This document shows, in pieces, positions 1-6,840 of a stretch of DNA of 9,729 bases. Positions within the stretch are counted from its first letter, which is position 1; each line of letters begins with the position of its first letter. Origin of the DNA: an uncultured Lentisphaeria bacterium (lineage in GTDB: Bacteria; Verrucomicrobiota; Lentisphaeria; Victivallales; Victivallaceae); assembly GCA_903821255.1 (NCBI GenBank), contig CAIJKT010000698.1:1-9729 (forward strand), in the 5' to 3' direction. The translations under genes were made by a program, and so were the position numbers. The notes below the pieces were generated by a model that did not search any database, was not told where the DNA came from, and saw only the letters and a program-made list of their open reading frames with translations.

Positions 1-1
1 A

Positions 2-607
2 TTTATCTTTTCAACCGCATTGCTGCTTTTCCTGGTGATGGACCCGCTGGGCAATCTGCCGTTTTTCATCAGTTCGTTAAAAAATATGCCTCCTGAGCGA
101 TACCTGAAAATCGTGTTCAGGGAATCTGTCATCGCGCTGGTTGTACTGACAATATTTATGCTGGTCGGGAAAAATATACTCGGAATATTGCAGATTTCAC
201 AGGCGTCACTGGGCATCGCCGGCGGAATCATCCTTTTTCTGATTGCCCTGCAAATGATCTTCTGTCTGCCTATTTTCAGTCCGGCAAACGACCATGAAGA
301 CAAAAAACGGGAAGAGCCGTTCATAGTTCCGCTGGCAGTGCCGATGATTGCCGGACCGTCCGCCGCCGCGACAATAATCCTGGTCAGAGGCAGGACAGAT
401 ACTTCATTGCTGGATTGCTTTATCGCACTGGCCGTCGCATGGTGCATGTCAACCATCATCCTGATGTTCTCAAAGACAATTTCCCGCCTTTTGGGCCACA
501 AAATACTCGATGCCTCTGAATCGCTGATGGGACTGCTGCTTACCGCGCTGGCCATTGAAATGCTGGTAAAAGGCATCAAAAGCGCCTTCTGCCCCGGCCT
601 GAACTGA
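2..607 (+). CDS. yhgN: MarC family integral membrane protein, YhgN-like (5' end cut by window)
   Basis: This is a small polytopic inner-membrane protein of the MarC (UPF0056) family. The transported substrate of the family is not established, and the old link to multiple antibiotic resistance has not held up. The reading frame is open from base 2, so the true start lies just outside the window. About 200 residues are visible and the family is usually 195-215 long, so only a few N-terminal residues should be missing. A TTG at 20 is not a credible start because it falls inside the first membrane helix. Landmarks are the MDPLGNLPFF motif at the end of helix 1, GGIILFLIALQMIF in the middle, and EEPFIVPLAVPMIAGPSA, the family's half-way signature. 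This spacing and wording matches E. coli YhgN, as I recall it, better than MarC itself. The usual AGPGA or AGPT appears here as AGPSA. The gene converges on the next one with a single base between stop codons. Confidence 0.9.
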   Translation, partial: FIFSTALLLFLVMDPLGNLPFFISSLKNMPPERYLKIVFRESVIALVVLTIFMLVGKNILGILQISQASLGIAGGIILFLIALQMIFCLPIFSPANDHEDKKREEPFIVPLAVPMIAGPSAAATIILVRGRTDTSLLDCFIALAVAWCMSTIILMFSKTISRLLGHKILDASESLMGLLLTALAIEMLVKGIKSAFCPGLN

Positions 608-608
608 C

Positions 609-1226
609 TTACTTCTTCTCCTCGGTGACTACCGGCGGCACGGCAGCGATCTTTTGCAGAACAACTTTCTGTTTTTCATTGAACATTTCCGGGATATTCA
701 GGTTGTTTTCCAGAAAACTTTCCCATTCCCCGGATGAACTGGTATAGATTCTCGTTTTGTCGTTGCCGTCATAAGCCAGACTTTTCAAAACCTTGACCTT
801 TTCATTATCGGCCTTGTTGAACCACTCCAAATTGAGCGGAATAAGCGTCAGGCTATCACCTTTGAATTCAACTTTCAGCAGAACATGCATCGGCAGCACC
901 GTAATATTCCAGTACTCATTGTTCTGCGATGATTTACCGCTGACATCCGCAAACAACTGGTCTTTAAGCTTAAAAAAGGTAATATTCAAATCAGACCGCT
1001 TATCATTTTTGTCGTAAGTGATCAGCGTATTATCCGTAATTTTCCACGGTGTTATATCATTTCTGGAGACATCTTCTCCAATAGAGACATTCAGTTTCCA
1101 GTAGCCGCTGACTTCTTTCAATTCCACTACTTTTCCCCTTGTGCAGAACGGATTGATTGAATAAATGGTACATCCGGCGGCAATTCCCAGCAGCAGCAGC
1201 GGAACGATTCTCAGTAAATTACGCAT
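609..1226 (-). CDS. Small predicted lipoprotein of unknown function
   Basis: The 205-residue protein starts with a lipoprotein signal peptide: MRNLLR, a hydrophobic stretch (IVPLLLLGIAA), then Gly18-Cys19, where lipidation and cleavage are expected. The lipobox is slightly atypical, with Ala rather than Leu at -3. The mature part begins with a short Tyr-Ser-x-x-Pro-Phe-Cys-Thr segment. After it come a Gly-Tyr-Trp motif near residues 41-43 and alternating polar and hydrophobic stretches that suggest beta strands. The C-terminus is charged (EEKK). I recall similar 'YSxxPFYT ... G-W' lipoproteins from Planctomycetes-Verrucomicrobia-Lentisphaerae genomes, but no function is known to me. The ATG at 1226 is well supported by an AAGGAG ribosome site at 1235-1240, 8 bases upstream. 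It is probably a monocistronic gene with its own promoter (1275-1302), since 154 bases separate it from the kinase gene upstream. No specific biochemical role can be assigned. Confidence 0.8.
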   Translation of the reverse strand: MRNLLRIVPLLLLGIAAGCTIYSINPFCTRGKVVELKEVSGYWKLNVSIGEDVSRNDITPWKITDNTLITYDKNDKRSDLNITFFKLKDQLFADVSGKSSQNNEYWNITVLPMHVLLKVEFKGDSLTLIPLNLEWFNKADNEKVKVLKSLAYDGNDKTRIYTSSSGEWESFLENNLNIPEMFNEKQKVVLQKIAAVPPVVTEEKK

Positions 1227-1274
1227 TGGCCTGTCTCCTTGTTAAAATTGCTCAGTACAACAACTTCTATGTAA

Positions 1275-1302
1275 AGTATATCTCCGGTTTTATAAAATTC
1301 AA
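1275..1302 (-). promoter_or_regulatory. Candidate sigma70-type promoter for the lipoprotein gene
   Basis: Read on the minus strand, TTGAAT (1297-1302) and TATACT (1275-1280) are separated by 16 bases. Each box matches consensus at 4-5 of 6 positions. The distance from the -10 box to the ATG at 1226 leaves an untranslated leader of about 40 bases that contains the AAGGAG site. The prediction rests on sequence alone. Confidence 0.5.
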
Positions 1303-1351
1303 TATACCCTGATCGTCTGCCGCCGGACAGCCCTGCAATGATTTTTCATAA

Positions 1352-1390
1352 TCCGGAATAGCCGGACTGGGCCATAACAGTCATTCCGGA
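1352..1390 (-). other. Composite hairpin across the stop codon of the kinase gene
   Basis: TCCGGAAT (1352-1359) and ATTCCGGA (1383-1390) are perfect 8-base inverted repeats. Directly inside the right arm, GACTG (1365-1369) and CAGTC (1378-1382) form a second 5-bp stem with an 8-base loop. Together they make a 13-bp stem with a 5-base one-sided bulge (1360-1364). The structure includes the TGA stop of the kinase gene (1381-1383). On the transcribed strand it is followed by an A-rich rather than U-rich stretch, so it is not a standard intrinsic terminator. It could protect or process the 3' end of the signalling operon transcript, or be chance. Confidence 0.4.
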
Positions 1391-3069
1391 CATTTGAGAG
1401 CATGGCCGGGTATCGTGAAATAAAATACGGATCCCTTGTCTTCCTTGCTTTTCACCCAAATTCCGCCGCCATGCTTTTCCACGAATTCTTTGCACAGCAA
1501 CAAGCCAATTCCCGTGCTGAGTTCGCCTTCTGTTCCCATCCTGTTTGTTCTAACATCGAGCCGGAATAAATTATCCGTGATTGCGCTGTTCATTCCAATG
1601 CCGGAATCTTTAACGGATATTTCAATGGTCTTGTCATCGGCAACTTTAGCCGAAATACTTATTTTCCCGCCTTTCGGAGTAAATTTCACAGCGTTTGAAA
1701 CAAGGTTCCGGATTACGGTTTTAAGCATATTGCTGTCAGCAAAAACCTCCATCCCGTCAGGAATTTCATAAGCCATATCAATTTGCTTATTTTGTGCCGG
1801 CTCCAGCACCATTGTCAAACTTTCCTTTAAGATTGGAAGCAATCTTGCCTCTTCCGGCTTAAAAGGAATTAATCCTTGCTGCATTCTTGCCCAATCCAGC
1901 AGATTTTCAAGCAGCCGGAAAAGATTGGCGGACGAGTTTCGCATATTAACTGCAATTTTTTGTATTTCAGCCATTTGCAGACCAGGTAGTGCTTTTGCCA
2001 TACTTTGTGTCAGTCCCAAAAAGGCGCTTAAAGGGCTGCGCAGATCATGGGCAATAATGGAAAAAAACTTGTCTTTCTCTGTAATGAGTTTTAAAAGTTC
2101 ATCATTTTTAAGTTTTATTTCCAGTTCGGCCTGCTTACGTTTGGAGATGTCTCTGGCAGTACTGGCAAATCCGCAGACATGGCCGCTTTCGTCATACTCG
2201 GCACGGATTGACCATGCCATGTGATACACGCGTCCATCAATACCGGCAAGCCGGTTTTCATGTGTAAAAACTTCAATGTCGCTTTTCAGCCAGTTTTTGA
2301 AGGCATCCGCGGTTGCAGCTCGATCTTCAGGGTGGATGATATCAAAGGCAAGGCGTCCAATACACTCTTCCGGCGCTAATCCACAAAATTCCAGCGCTGT
2401 ATGATTCACAAATAAAAAACGCCCGTCTGCATCTACTCTGGTGATGAGATCCGGGGTTCCTTCCACCAGATTCAGATACTGCGTCCGGCTCTCCAGCAGT
2501 GCATGTTCAGCACGTTTGCGGTCGAAAATGTCACTAAACACAATGCGGCATACGAGATTGCCATTAACATCTTGAGCTCCAGTGGCCGTCAGATGCGCCA
2601 GGAACGACGTGCCATTTTCCTTCAACATCCGCAGTTCACATGCCTGCGGCTCTCCGTTTTTAACAAGTTTCTTTCGAAACAGATAATAGATGTCCTGATC
2701 TTCTTTATGGATAAACCGGCTGACCGGATGCCTGGATAGCGCACCAGGAACAACGCCCAGCAGTGTGGCAGCATAAAGGTTGGCTTCAAGAATCAGCCCC
2801 TGTTCACTGATGGTGCAATAGCCTACCGGCGCCAGATTGTAGAAGTCGAAATAGCGCGCCCTGGCAGCATCCAGTTTCGCATGGGTCCGGCGCAACTCCT
2901 CATTCTGCATCTCCAGTTCGATCTGATGTATGGACAACTCGTGGAATATCCGTTGCGCGTCTTCAGGCGAGATTGTCTCCGGCAACCGGGCGACGCCTTT
3001 TTGTGCAATCTCTTCTGCCAGTTTGCGCAGTTCGGCGGCTTGTTCTGACCGGTTGTTCATGCTGTCCAT
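1381..3069 (-). CDS. PAS-PAS sensor histidine kinase
   Basis: This 562-residue protein is a soluble-looking two-component kinase with no membrane helix. Order (residues from the ATG at 3069): N-terminal helix with an IHQIELEMQNEELRR coil (about 47-61), PAS 1 (about 72-184), PAS 2 (about 191-310), dimerisation and phosphoacceptor region with FFSIIAHDLRSPL, where His341 should be phosphorylated, then the ATPase domain. The ATPase shows the N box (NLVSNAVKFTPKGG, Asn459), G1 box (DSGIGM, Asp488) and G2 box (STGIGLLLCKEF, about 518-529). All residues needed for autophosphorylation are present. No receiver or output domain is attached. It follows the CheB-CheR fusion gene by 25 bases and is probably cotranscribed and functionally paired with it, since this kinase module is often fused to CheB-CheR-PAS proteins. 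The ATG at 3069 is preferred over the GTG at 3087 because GGAGGG lies 10 bases before the ATG and overlaps the GTG. Confidence 0.92.
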   Translation of the reverse strand: MDSMNNRSEQAAELRKLAEEIAQKGVARLPETISPEDAQRIFHELSIHQIELEMQNEELRRTHAKLDAARARYFDFYNLAPVGYCTISEQGLILEANLYAATLLGVVPGALSRHPVSRFIHKEDQDIYYLFRKKLVKNGEPQACELRMLKENGTSFLAHLTATGAQDVNGNLVCRIVFSDIFDRKRAEHALLESRTQYLNLVEGTPDLITRVDADGRFLFVNHTALEFCGLAPEECIGRLAFDIIHPEDRAATADAFKNWLKSDIEVFTHENRLAGIDGRVYHMAWSIRAEYDESGHVCGFASTARDISKRKQAELEIKLKNDELLKLITEKDKFFSIIAHDLRSPLSAFLGLTQSMAKALPGLQMAEIQKIAVNMRNSSANLFRLLENLLDWARMQQGLIPFKPEEARLLPILKESLTMVLEPAQNKQIDMAYEIPDGMEVFADSNMLKTVIRNLVSNAVKFTPKGGKISISAKVADDKTIEISVKDSGIGMNSAITDNLFRLDVRTNRMGTEGELSTGIGLLLCKEFVEKHGGGIWVKSKEDKGSVFYFTIPGHALKCPE

Positions 3070-3079
3070 TAGCGCACAT

Positions 3080-3085
3080 CCCTCC
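3080..3085 (-). promoter_or_regulatory. Ribosome binding site deciding the kinase start
   Basis: GGAGGG on the minus strand sits 10 bases before the ATG at 3069. A GTG at 3085-3087 in the same frame would add six residues, but it overlaps this site and has no Shine-Dalgarno sequence of its own at a normal distance. The site lies in the 25-base gap after the CheB-CheR stop codon, which suggests coupled or at least joint translation. Confidence 0.6.
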
Positions 3086-3094
3086 ACCGCTATT

Positions 3095-6000
3095 TTACTT
3101 TTTCACACGTTCCGTGGTTGCAATGGCATACATCTTTCCTGCTTCATTCAATAAAGCAGCGGGTGTAATCGTGACCTCAAGGACAATACCATCTTTTGTG
3201 ATTCTCTGTGTATGGTAAGACTCCATAACTTCAGACAGACTAAGCTGATGCACCCTGGCCAGCGCTTTCTCGCGCAGCGCCTCGGGAATCAAGTCGCGGA
3301 TGTTCATTTCCAGTGCTTCGGCTTCAGTCCAGCCATACCTTTTTACCGCTCCCGGATTCCAGGCAAGAATACGGCCGTTCAAGTCCTGCACGATGATGGC
3401 ATCGCGTGCATCGCGCACTACCGCTGCCATGTGAAGCAGTTCATTGGCTTTCTGCAACGCGTTCCGCGTCTGTACAATCTCAGTGATGTCAAAAAAGGTA
3501 ATTACCGCCCCTTCGATCACATTGTCAAGCGTACGGTAAGGCTGGATGTGCATCTTGTACCACTTGCCTTCCGTTGTCTGCACCTCCACCTCTTTGGAAA
3601 TCAGCGTGTCCAGCACGGTCTGCGCGTCCGCCGCCAGGCGGTCGTAGCCGACCAGATTGGAGACGATGTGGCGCACGGGCCGTCCCACGTCGCTCAAAAT
3701 CAAATTGATAATCCGGGTGACGGCCGGAGTGAAGCGCTGGATACGCAGTTGATGATCCACAAAAACAGTGCCGATGCCGGTGCCGGCCAGCAGATTGTTC
3801 ATGTCGTTGTTGGTCCGCGACAGATCATTTACCTTGGTTTGCAGTTCGGTGTTGACCGTGGCGAGTTCCTCGTTGACCGATTGCAGCTCCTCTTTGGAAG
3901 TCTCCAGTTCCTCATTGGTGGATTGCAATTCCTCGTTCACTGACTGCATTTCCTCGTTGGAGGATTTAAGCTCTTCGTTGGAAGTCTCCAGTTCCTCATT
4001 GGCAGTCTGCAGATACTCCTCTTTGGCTAACAATTCCTGCTTGAGCGCCGCGATGCGCTTGTCGGTGGAATTGCCGGCAAGTTTTGAAGTTTCGGAACCG
4101 CCGGTTTCTGTGACAGATTGCGGAGCAAGCTGCCGGGTCTGTTCAAGCGCTTCCTCCAGTATGACCAGAAACAGAGGTGCTTCAGGAGTCGCATCCGGGC
4201 CGGTCGCCACCGGACGGATGGTAAGATTTACAGTGGTGAAATGGCCGTTGGTTTTGACACGCAGGCCCGGACAGTACACGATCTCTTTTATTCCAGCGGC
4301 TTTGTGCAGGGCGGTGGTCAGTTCGCGCCGCAACCCTTCGCGGGCCATCTTCAGAATATTGTTAATTCCGGCCTCGCCCGGGGCTGGTTCCAGATACATT
4401 CCGGTGCGGCCGTGCAGATACAGTATGTCGCCATGATCGTTGACGAGTGCGCCTGCCTGTACAACCTGCTCCAGGAGCGCATGTTCAGTAAGTTCGCGCA
4501 AAGGCAGTTTCGCCGGGGATGCGGTTTTTCCGGCTGTCAGCAGGGGCACCGTATTCATCGCCTTCATGGGCGGGAGAAACCGGCTCAGGGCTGCACGCTG
4601 CGCGCCGTGAAAATCATCTTTGCGCTGATAAAGTTTCGATTTGCGGTCCAGGTTGACAAACAGATCGTTAAACTCGCCGGCGGTTTCGGAAGTACCCAGA
4701 AAGAGCATGCCGCCCAGATTCAGCGCGTAGTGGAACAGTGGAATCAGCTTCTTCTGCAAGTCAGCGCCCATATAGATCATAAGATTGCGGCAACTGATGA
4801 GATCAAGTTTGGAGAATGGCGGATCTTTGATTACGTCCTGCTCGGAAAAGACCAGCATGTCGCGGATGCCCTTGTGAATGCGGTACGCGGAACCATCCGG
4901 TTCCGCCGCAAAAAAACGCTTCAGCCGTTCCGGCGAGATGTCAGCAGCAATACTGGACGGATAGAGGCCGGCGCGGGCCATGGCAATCGCCCGGCTGTCA
5001 ATATCGGTGGCGAATACCTGTACTTTGAAACTCTGCTTCATCGTCTCCAGGCGCTCCTGCAGCAGGATGGCGATGGAATAGGGTTCCTCACCGGTGGAAC
5101 AGCCAGGCGACCAGACGCGGATTATTGAACCCGCAGATTTGCCGGCAAAGAGCTTCGGAATGACCTGTTCTTCAAGCGCCTTGAAAGCCTCCGGATCACG
5201 AAAAAAATTAGTCACGCCAATCAACAGGTCGCGAAACAGTGCTTCCACTTCGGCCGGAGTCTGCTGCAAATACTTGACGTATCCGTCTACCGCTTCGATC
5301 TGATGGACAGCCATGCGCCGTTCAATGCGCCGGAGAATGGTACTCGGTTTATACTGGGAAAAGTCGTGGCCGGTCTGAGCGCGCATCAGGATGAAGATTT
5401 TCTTCAGCGCGTTCTCGGCCCTGGGTTCATGGACCTCGGAGTTCATTGGAGCCTTGCCGAAGGCATGAGCGGCGTAGGCAATGAGCTGGGCCGGCATCTC
5501 GGCCGGCGGCAGTTCGAAATCCACCAGACCGGTGTTAATGGCGCTGCGCGGCATGCCGTCGTACTCGGTGGAACCCGGGTTCTGGACCATGACCATGCCC
5601 CCCTCGCCCTTGATGGCCCGCACACCCAAAGTACCGTCGCTGCCGGTGCCGGAAAGTACGATGCAGATGGCCCGCTCGTGCTGATCCTGGGCCAGAGACC
5701 GGAAGAAGAAGTCAATCGGCAGACGCTGGCCGCGCGGCGCGGATGGTTCCAGCAATTGGAGCGTGCCGTTCAGAAATGCCATGTCGCGGTTGGGCGGGAT
5801 AATATAGGCGCAGTTGGGCCTGACCCTCATCCCGTCCTCAACCTCAAAAACCTGCATGCGGGTATAGCGCCGGATAATGTCGGCGAGAATGCTCTTATGG
5901 TCCGGAGCCAGATGCTGCACCAGCACAAAGGCCATGTTGGGGTCCACATCAGCAGGCATGCCGGAAAAGAAAGCTTCAAACGCCGCCAGCCCGCCGGCCG

Positions 6001-6124
6001 AAGCGCCAATGCCGACGACAGGTAACCCGATGTTGTTATTCCCTGTGTTTTCCTGCGATACAATCTCTTTGACATCATGCGTTAATTCCGATGCGGTAGT
6101 TTTCTCTTTTTTTCTTGCTGCCAT
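3095..6124 (-). CDS. CheB-CheR fusion chemosensory protein with PAS domains
   Basis: The 1009-residue fusion joins a protein-glutamate methylesterase and a SAM-dependent methyltransferase, the enzyme pair that resets methylation of chemoreceptors. Order (residues from the ATG at 6124): CheB catalytic domain about 32-220 with a Ser42 (GASAGG), His71 (VQHLAPDH), Asp163 (TGSDGT) triad; CheR about 232-500 with VTNFFRDPEAF, the SAM-binding SPGCSTGEEPYS (about 339-350), FATDID (371-376) and CRNLMIYM (about 445-452); a PAS-like domain about 546-660; a long heptad coiled coil about 702-761; and two PAS domains about 779-881 and 891-1006. The usual N-terminal receiver of CheB is absent, so phosphorylation cannot activate the esterase in the standard way. 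The kinase domain often found at the C-terminus of such fusions is encoded separately, just downstream. An AGAGGAG site 6 bases before the ATG at 6124 rules out the GTG at 6166. The target receptor is not in the window. Confidence 0.95.
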   Translation of the reverse strand: MAARKKEKTTASELTHDVKEIVSQENTGNNNIGLPVVGIGASAGGLAAFEAFFSGMPADVDPNMAFVLVQHLAPDHKSILADIIRRYTRMQVFEVEDGMRVRPNCAYIIPPNRDMAFLNGTLQLLEPSAPRGQRLPIDFFFRSLAQDQHERAICIVLSGTGSDGTLGVRAIKGEGGMVMVQNPGSTEYDGMPRSAINTGLVDFELPPAEMPAQLIAYAAHAFGKAPMNSEVHEPRAENALKKIFILMRAQTGHDFSQYKPSTILRRIERRMAVHQIEAVDGYVKYLQQTPAEVEALFRDLLIGVTNFFRDPEAFKALEEQVIPKLFAGKSAGSIIRVWSPGCSTGEEPYSIAILLQERLETMKQSFKVQVFATDIDSRAIAMARAGLYPSSIAADISPERLKRFFAAEPDGSAYRIHKGIRDMLVFSEQDVIKDPPFSKLDLISCRNLMIYMGADLQKKLIPLFHYALNLGGMLFLGTSETAGEFNDLFVNLDRKSKLYQRKDDFHGAQRAALSRFLPPMKAMNTVPLLTAGKTASPAKLPLRELTEHALLEQVVQAGALVNDHGDILYLHGRTGMYLEPAPGEAGINNILKMAREGLRRELTTALHKAAGIKEIVYCPGLRVKTNGHFTTVNLTIRPVATGPDATPEAPLFLVILEEALEQTRQLAPQSVTETGGSETSKLAGNSTDKRIAALKQELLAKEEYLQTANEELETSNEELKSSNEEMQSVNEELQSTNEELETSKEELQSVNEELATVNTELQTKVNDLSRTNNDMNNLLAGTGIGTVFVDHQLRIQRFTPAVTRIINLILSDVGRPVRHIVSNLVGYDRLAADAQTVLDTLISKEVEVQTTEGKWYKMHIQPYRTLDNVIEGAVITFFDITEIVQTRNALQKANELLHMAAVVRDARDAIIVQDLNGRILAWNPGAVKRYGWTEAEALEMNIRDLIPEALREKALARVHQLSLSEVMESYHTQRITKDGIVLEVTITPAALLNEAGKMYAIATTERVKK
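3842..4021 (-). repeat. 21-base-period coding repeat for a heptad coiled coil
   Basis: This stretch encodes about eight or nine successive heptads of the form NEEL-x-(S/T)-x, such as NEELETS, NEELKSS, NEEMQSV, NEELQST, SKEELQSV and NEELATV. At DNA level this gives imperfect 21-base repeats, seen on the plus strand as repeated 'TCCTC(A/G)TT' blocks. It is the signalling-helix coil characteristic of CheB-CheR-PAS fusions and connects the methyltransferase half to the C-terminal PAS pair. Confidence 0.85.
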
Positions 6125-6130
6125 AATGGG

Positions 6131-6137
6131 CTCCTCT
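6131..6137 (-). promoter_or_regulatory. Strong ribosome binding site deciding the CheB-CheR start
   Basis: AGAGGAG on the minus strand lies 6 bases before the ATG at 6124, giving a protein that begins MAARKKEKT. The longer in-frame option from the GTG at 6166 would translate through this site and adds 14 residues with no family resemblance. Confidence 0.8.
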
Positions 6138-6235
6138 ATTAAAAACATTCCGGAACATGAATTCACGCTCCGAAAAACTAAAACATACTGACTGGAAACC
6201 GACTGATATAAATTCTCTCTTAAATATTATGAATT

Positions 6236-6264
6236 AGGATAGCTGTGTAAGAAAAATATTGCAA
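6236..6264 (-). promoter_or_regulatory. Weak candidate promoter for the CheB-CheR/kinase operon
   Basis: On the minus strand, TTGCAA (6259-6264) and TATCCT (6236-6241) are 17 bases apart. Each box matches the sigma70 consensus at 4 of 6 positions. The leader to the ATG at 6124 would be about 105 bases. The surrounding region 6167-6420 is AT-rich and noncoding, so other starts are possible. Confidence 0.3.
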
Positions 6265-6272
6265 GATGCAAT
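6258..6272. promoter_or_regulatory. Short dyad in the divergent control region
   Basis: ATTGCA (6258-6263) and TGCAAT (6267-6272) form a perfect 6-bp inverted repeat with a 3-base spacer. It overlaps the -35 box of the weak leftward promoter, a position suited to a regulator site. It is short and may be chance in AT-rich sequence. Confidence 0.25.
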
Positions 6273-6359
6273 TTCATAAAACTAATCTTTTTCCTGTACT
6301 TCAGAAGCGTCATTTACAATATAAATTTGTTTTTTCCTATATTTTATTTTAAAAGAGTC

Positions 6360-6388
6360 TTGACATTTTGCATTAATTATGGTATTAT
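6360..6388 (+). promoter_or_regulatory. Sigma70-type promoter of the rrf2 operon
   Basis: A perfect TTGACA (6360-6365) is followed by a 17-base spacer and TATTAT (6383-6388, 5 of 6 to consensus). Runs of T and A upstream (about 6310-6355) could act as an UP element. Transcription should begin near 6395, giving a leader of about 30 bases before the rrf2 start. This is the best promoter in the window. Confidence 0.75.
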
Positions 6389-6399
6389 AGTACCATAAT
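6376..6399. promoter_or_regulatory. Palindromic operator over the -10 box of the rrf2 promoter
   Basis: ATTATGGTA (6376-6384) and TACCATAAT (6391-6399) are a perfect 9-bp inverted repeat with a 6-base spacer. The site covers the -10 box, so a bound dimer would block RNA polymerase. Rrf2-family regulators bind such dyads and commonly repress their own genes, so the encoded Rrf2 protein is the likely ligand. Family membership of the protein is seen in the sequence; binding is inferred. Confidence 0.65.
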
Positions 6400-6426
6400 A
6401 CTTAATTATAACAGCGGAGTTTGATG

Positions 6427-6840
6427 ATGAGCAGTATTTTAAAGATATCGGAGGCTGTGGCGCTGGCGATTCATGCTTGTGTGATTATTGCCAGTAAGAA
6501 AGCGGAGAGCAAGACAACCACTACTTCAATCGCCAGCGCTTTAAAGGCATCGGAAGCCCATTTATCCAAGGTGATGCAGCGTCTGGTCAAAGCCGGAATC
6601 GTGAATTCGGTGCGAGGTCCTGGAGGTGGCTTTGTGATGAACGTCAAACCTGAAGATGTTAAGATGCTGGATATTTACGAAGCGGTGGACGGTGTGTTCC
6701 AGTGCAGCAACTGCCTGTTCGATCATCAAGCCTGTAACGGGAAAAAGTGCCTGCTGGGCAATTTCATAGAAAACATAAATGACCAGGTTAAAATATTCTT
6801 TAAAACTAAAACTCTGGCTAACTTGATGAAAGGGAAATGA
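6427..6840 (+). CDS. Rrf2 family transcriptional regulator with four cysteines
   Basis: The 137-residue protein has the Rrf2 winged helix-turn-helix: an N-terminal helix (ILKISEAVALAIHA), the turn with TSIASALKASEAHLSKVMQRL, and the wing VRGPGGGFVM, a family hallmark. The C-terminal part holds Cys93, Cys96, Cys103 and Cys108, in the region where IscR, NsrR and relatives bind an iron-sulfur cluster through three cysteines (IscR also uses His). Here the pattern is C-x2-C-x6-C-x4-C. It probably senses redox state, nitric oxide or Fe-S supply, and represses from the palindrome at 6376-6399. Three near starts exist. GGAG at 6416-6419 is 7 bases from the ATG at 6427 and 4 from the ATG at 6424; the TTG at 6421 is too close. 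The stop overlaps the next gene's ATG (ATGA), which points to coupled translation. Confidence 0.9.
   Translation: MSSILKISEAVALAIHACVIIASKKAESKTTTTSIASALKASEAHLSKVMQRLVKAGIVNSVRGPGGGFVMNVKPEDVKMLDIYEAVDGVFQCSNCLFDHQACNGKKCLLGNFIENINDQVKIFFKTKTLANLMKGK

Noticed and set aside
3070..3094. Possible frameshift splitting a single CheB-CheR-PAS-kinase gene
   Set aside because: The second gene has its own ATG and GGAGGG site, and a complete N-terminal region before its first PAS domain. A true two-gene arrangement is more likely, though the fused form exists elsewhere.
3212..3943. Plus-strand open frame of 243 codons
   Set aside because: Antisense to the PAS domains and coiled coil of the CheB-CheR fusion; its repeats are only the mirror of the heptad codons.
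3842..4021. Possible CRISPR-like or tandem DNA repeat with 21-base period
   Set aside because: The repeats are imperfect, lack spacers and are fully explained by coiled-coil heptads in a coding frame.
4118..5128. Long open frame on the plus strand inside the CheB-CheR gene
   Set aside because: It lies fully antisense to a conserved multi-domain gene, shows no recognisable domain and is rich in Gln/Arg/His, as expected from reading the complementary strand of a conserved frame.
5303..6025. Plus-strand open frame of 240 codons
   Set aside because: Antisense to the conserved CheB domain and its catalytic motifs; no ribosome site or family resemblance.
6125..6166. Extension of the CheB-CheR protein to the GTG at 6166
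   Set aside because: The AGAGGAG site directly before the ATG at 6124 would be inside the coding region, and the extra residues look like untranslated leader.
6166..6375. Riboswitch or small RNA in the AT-rich intergenic stretch
   Set aside because: Apart from the promoters and two short dyads I see no long stem, conserved aptamer motif or terminator there.
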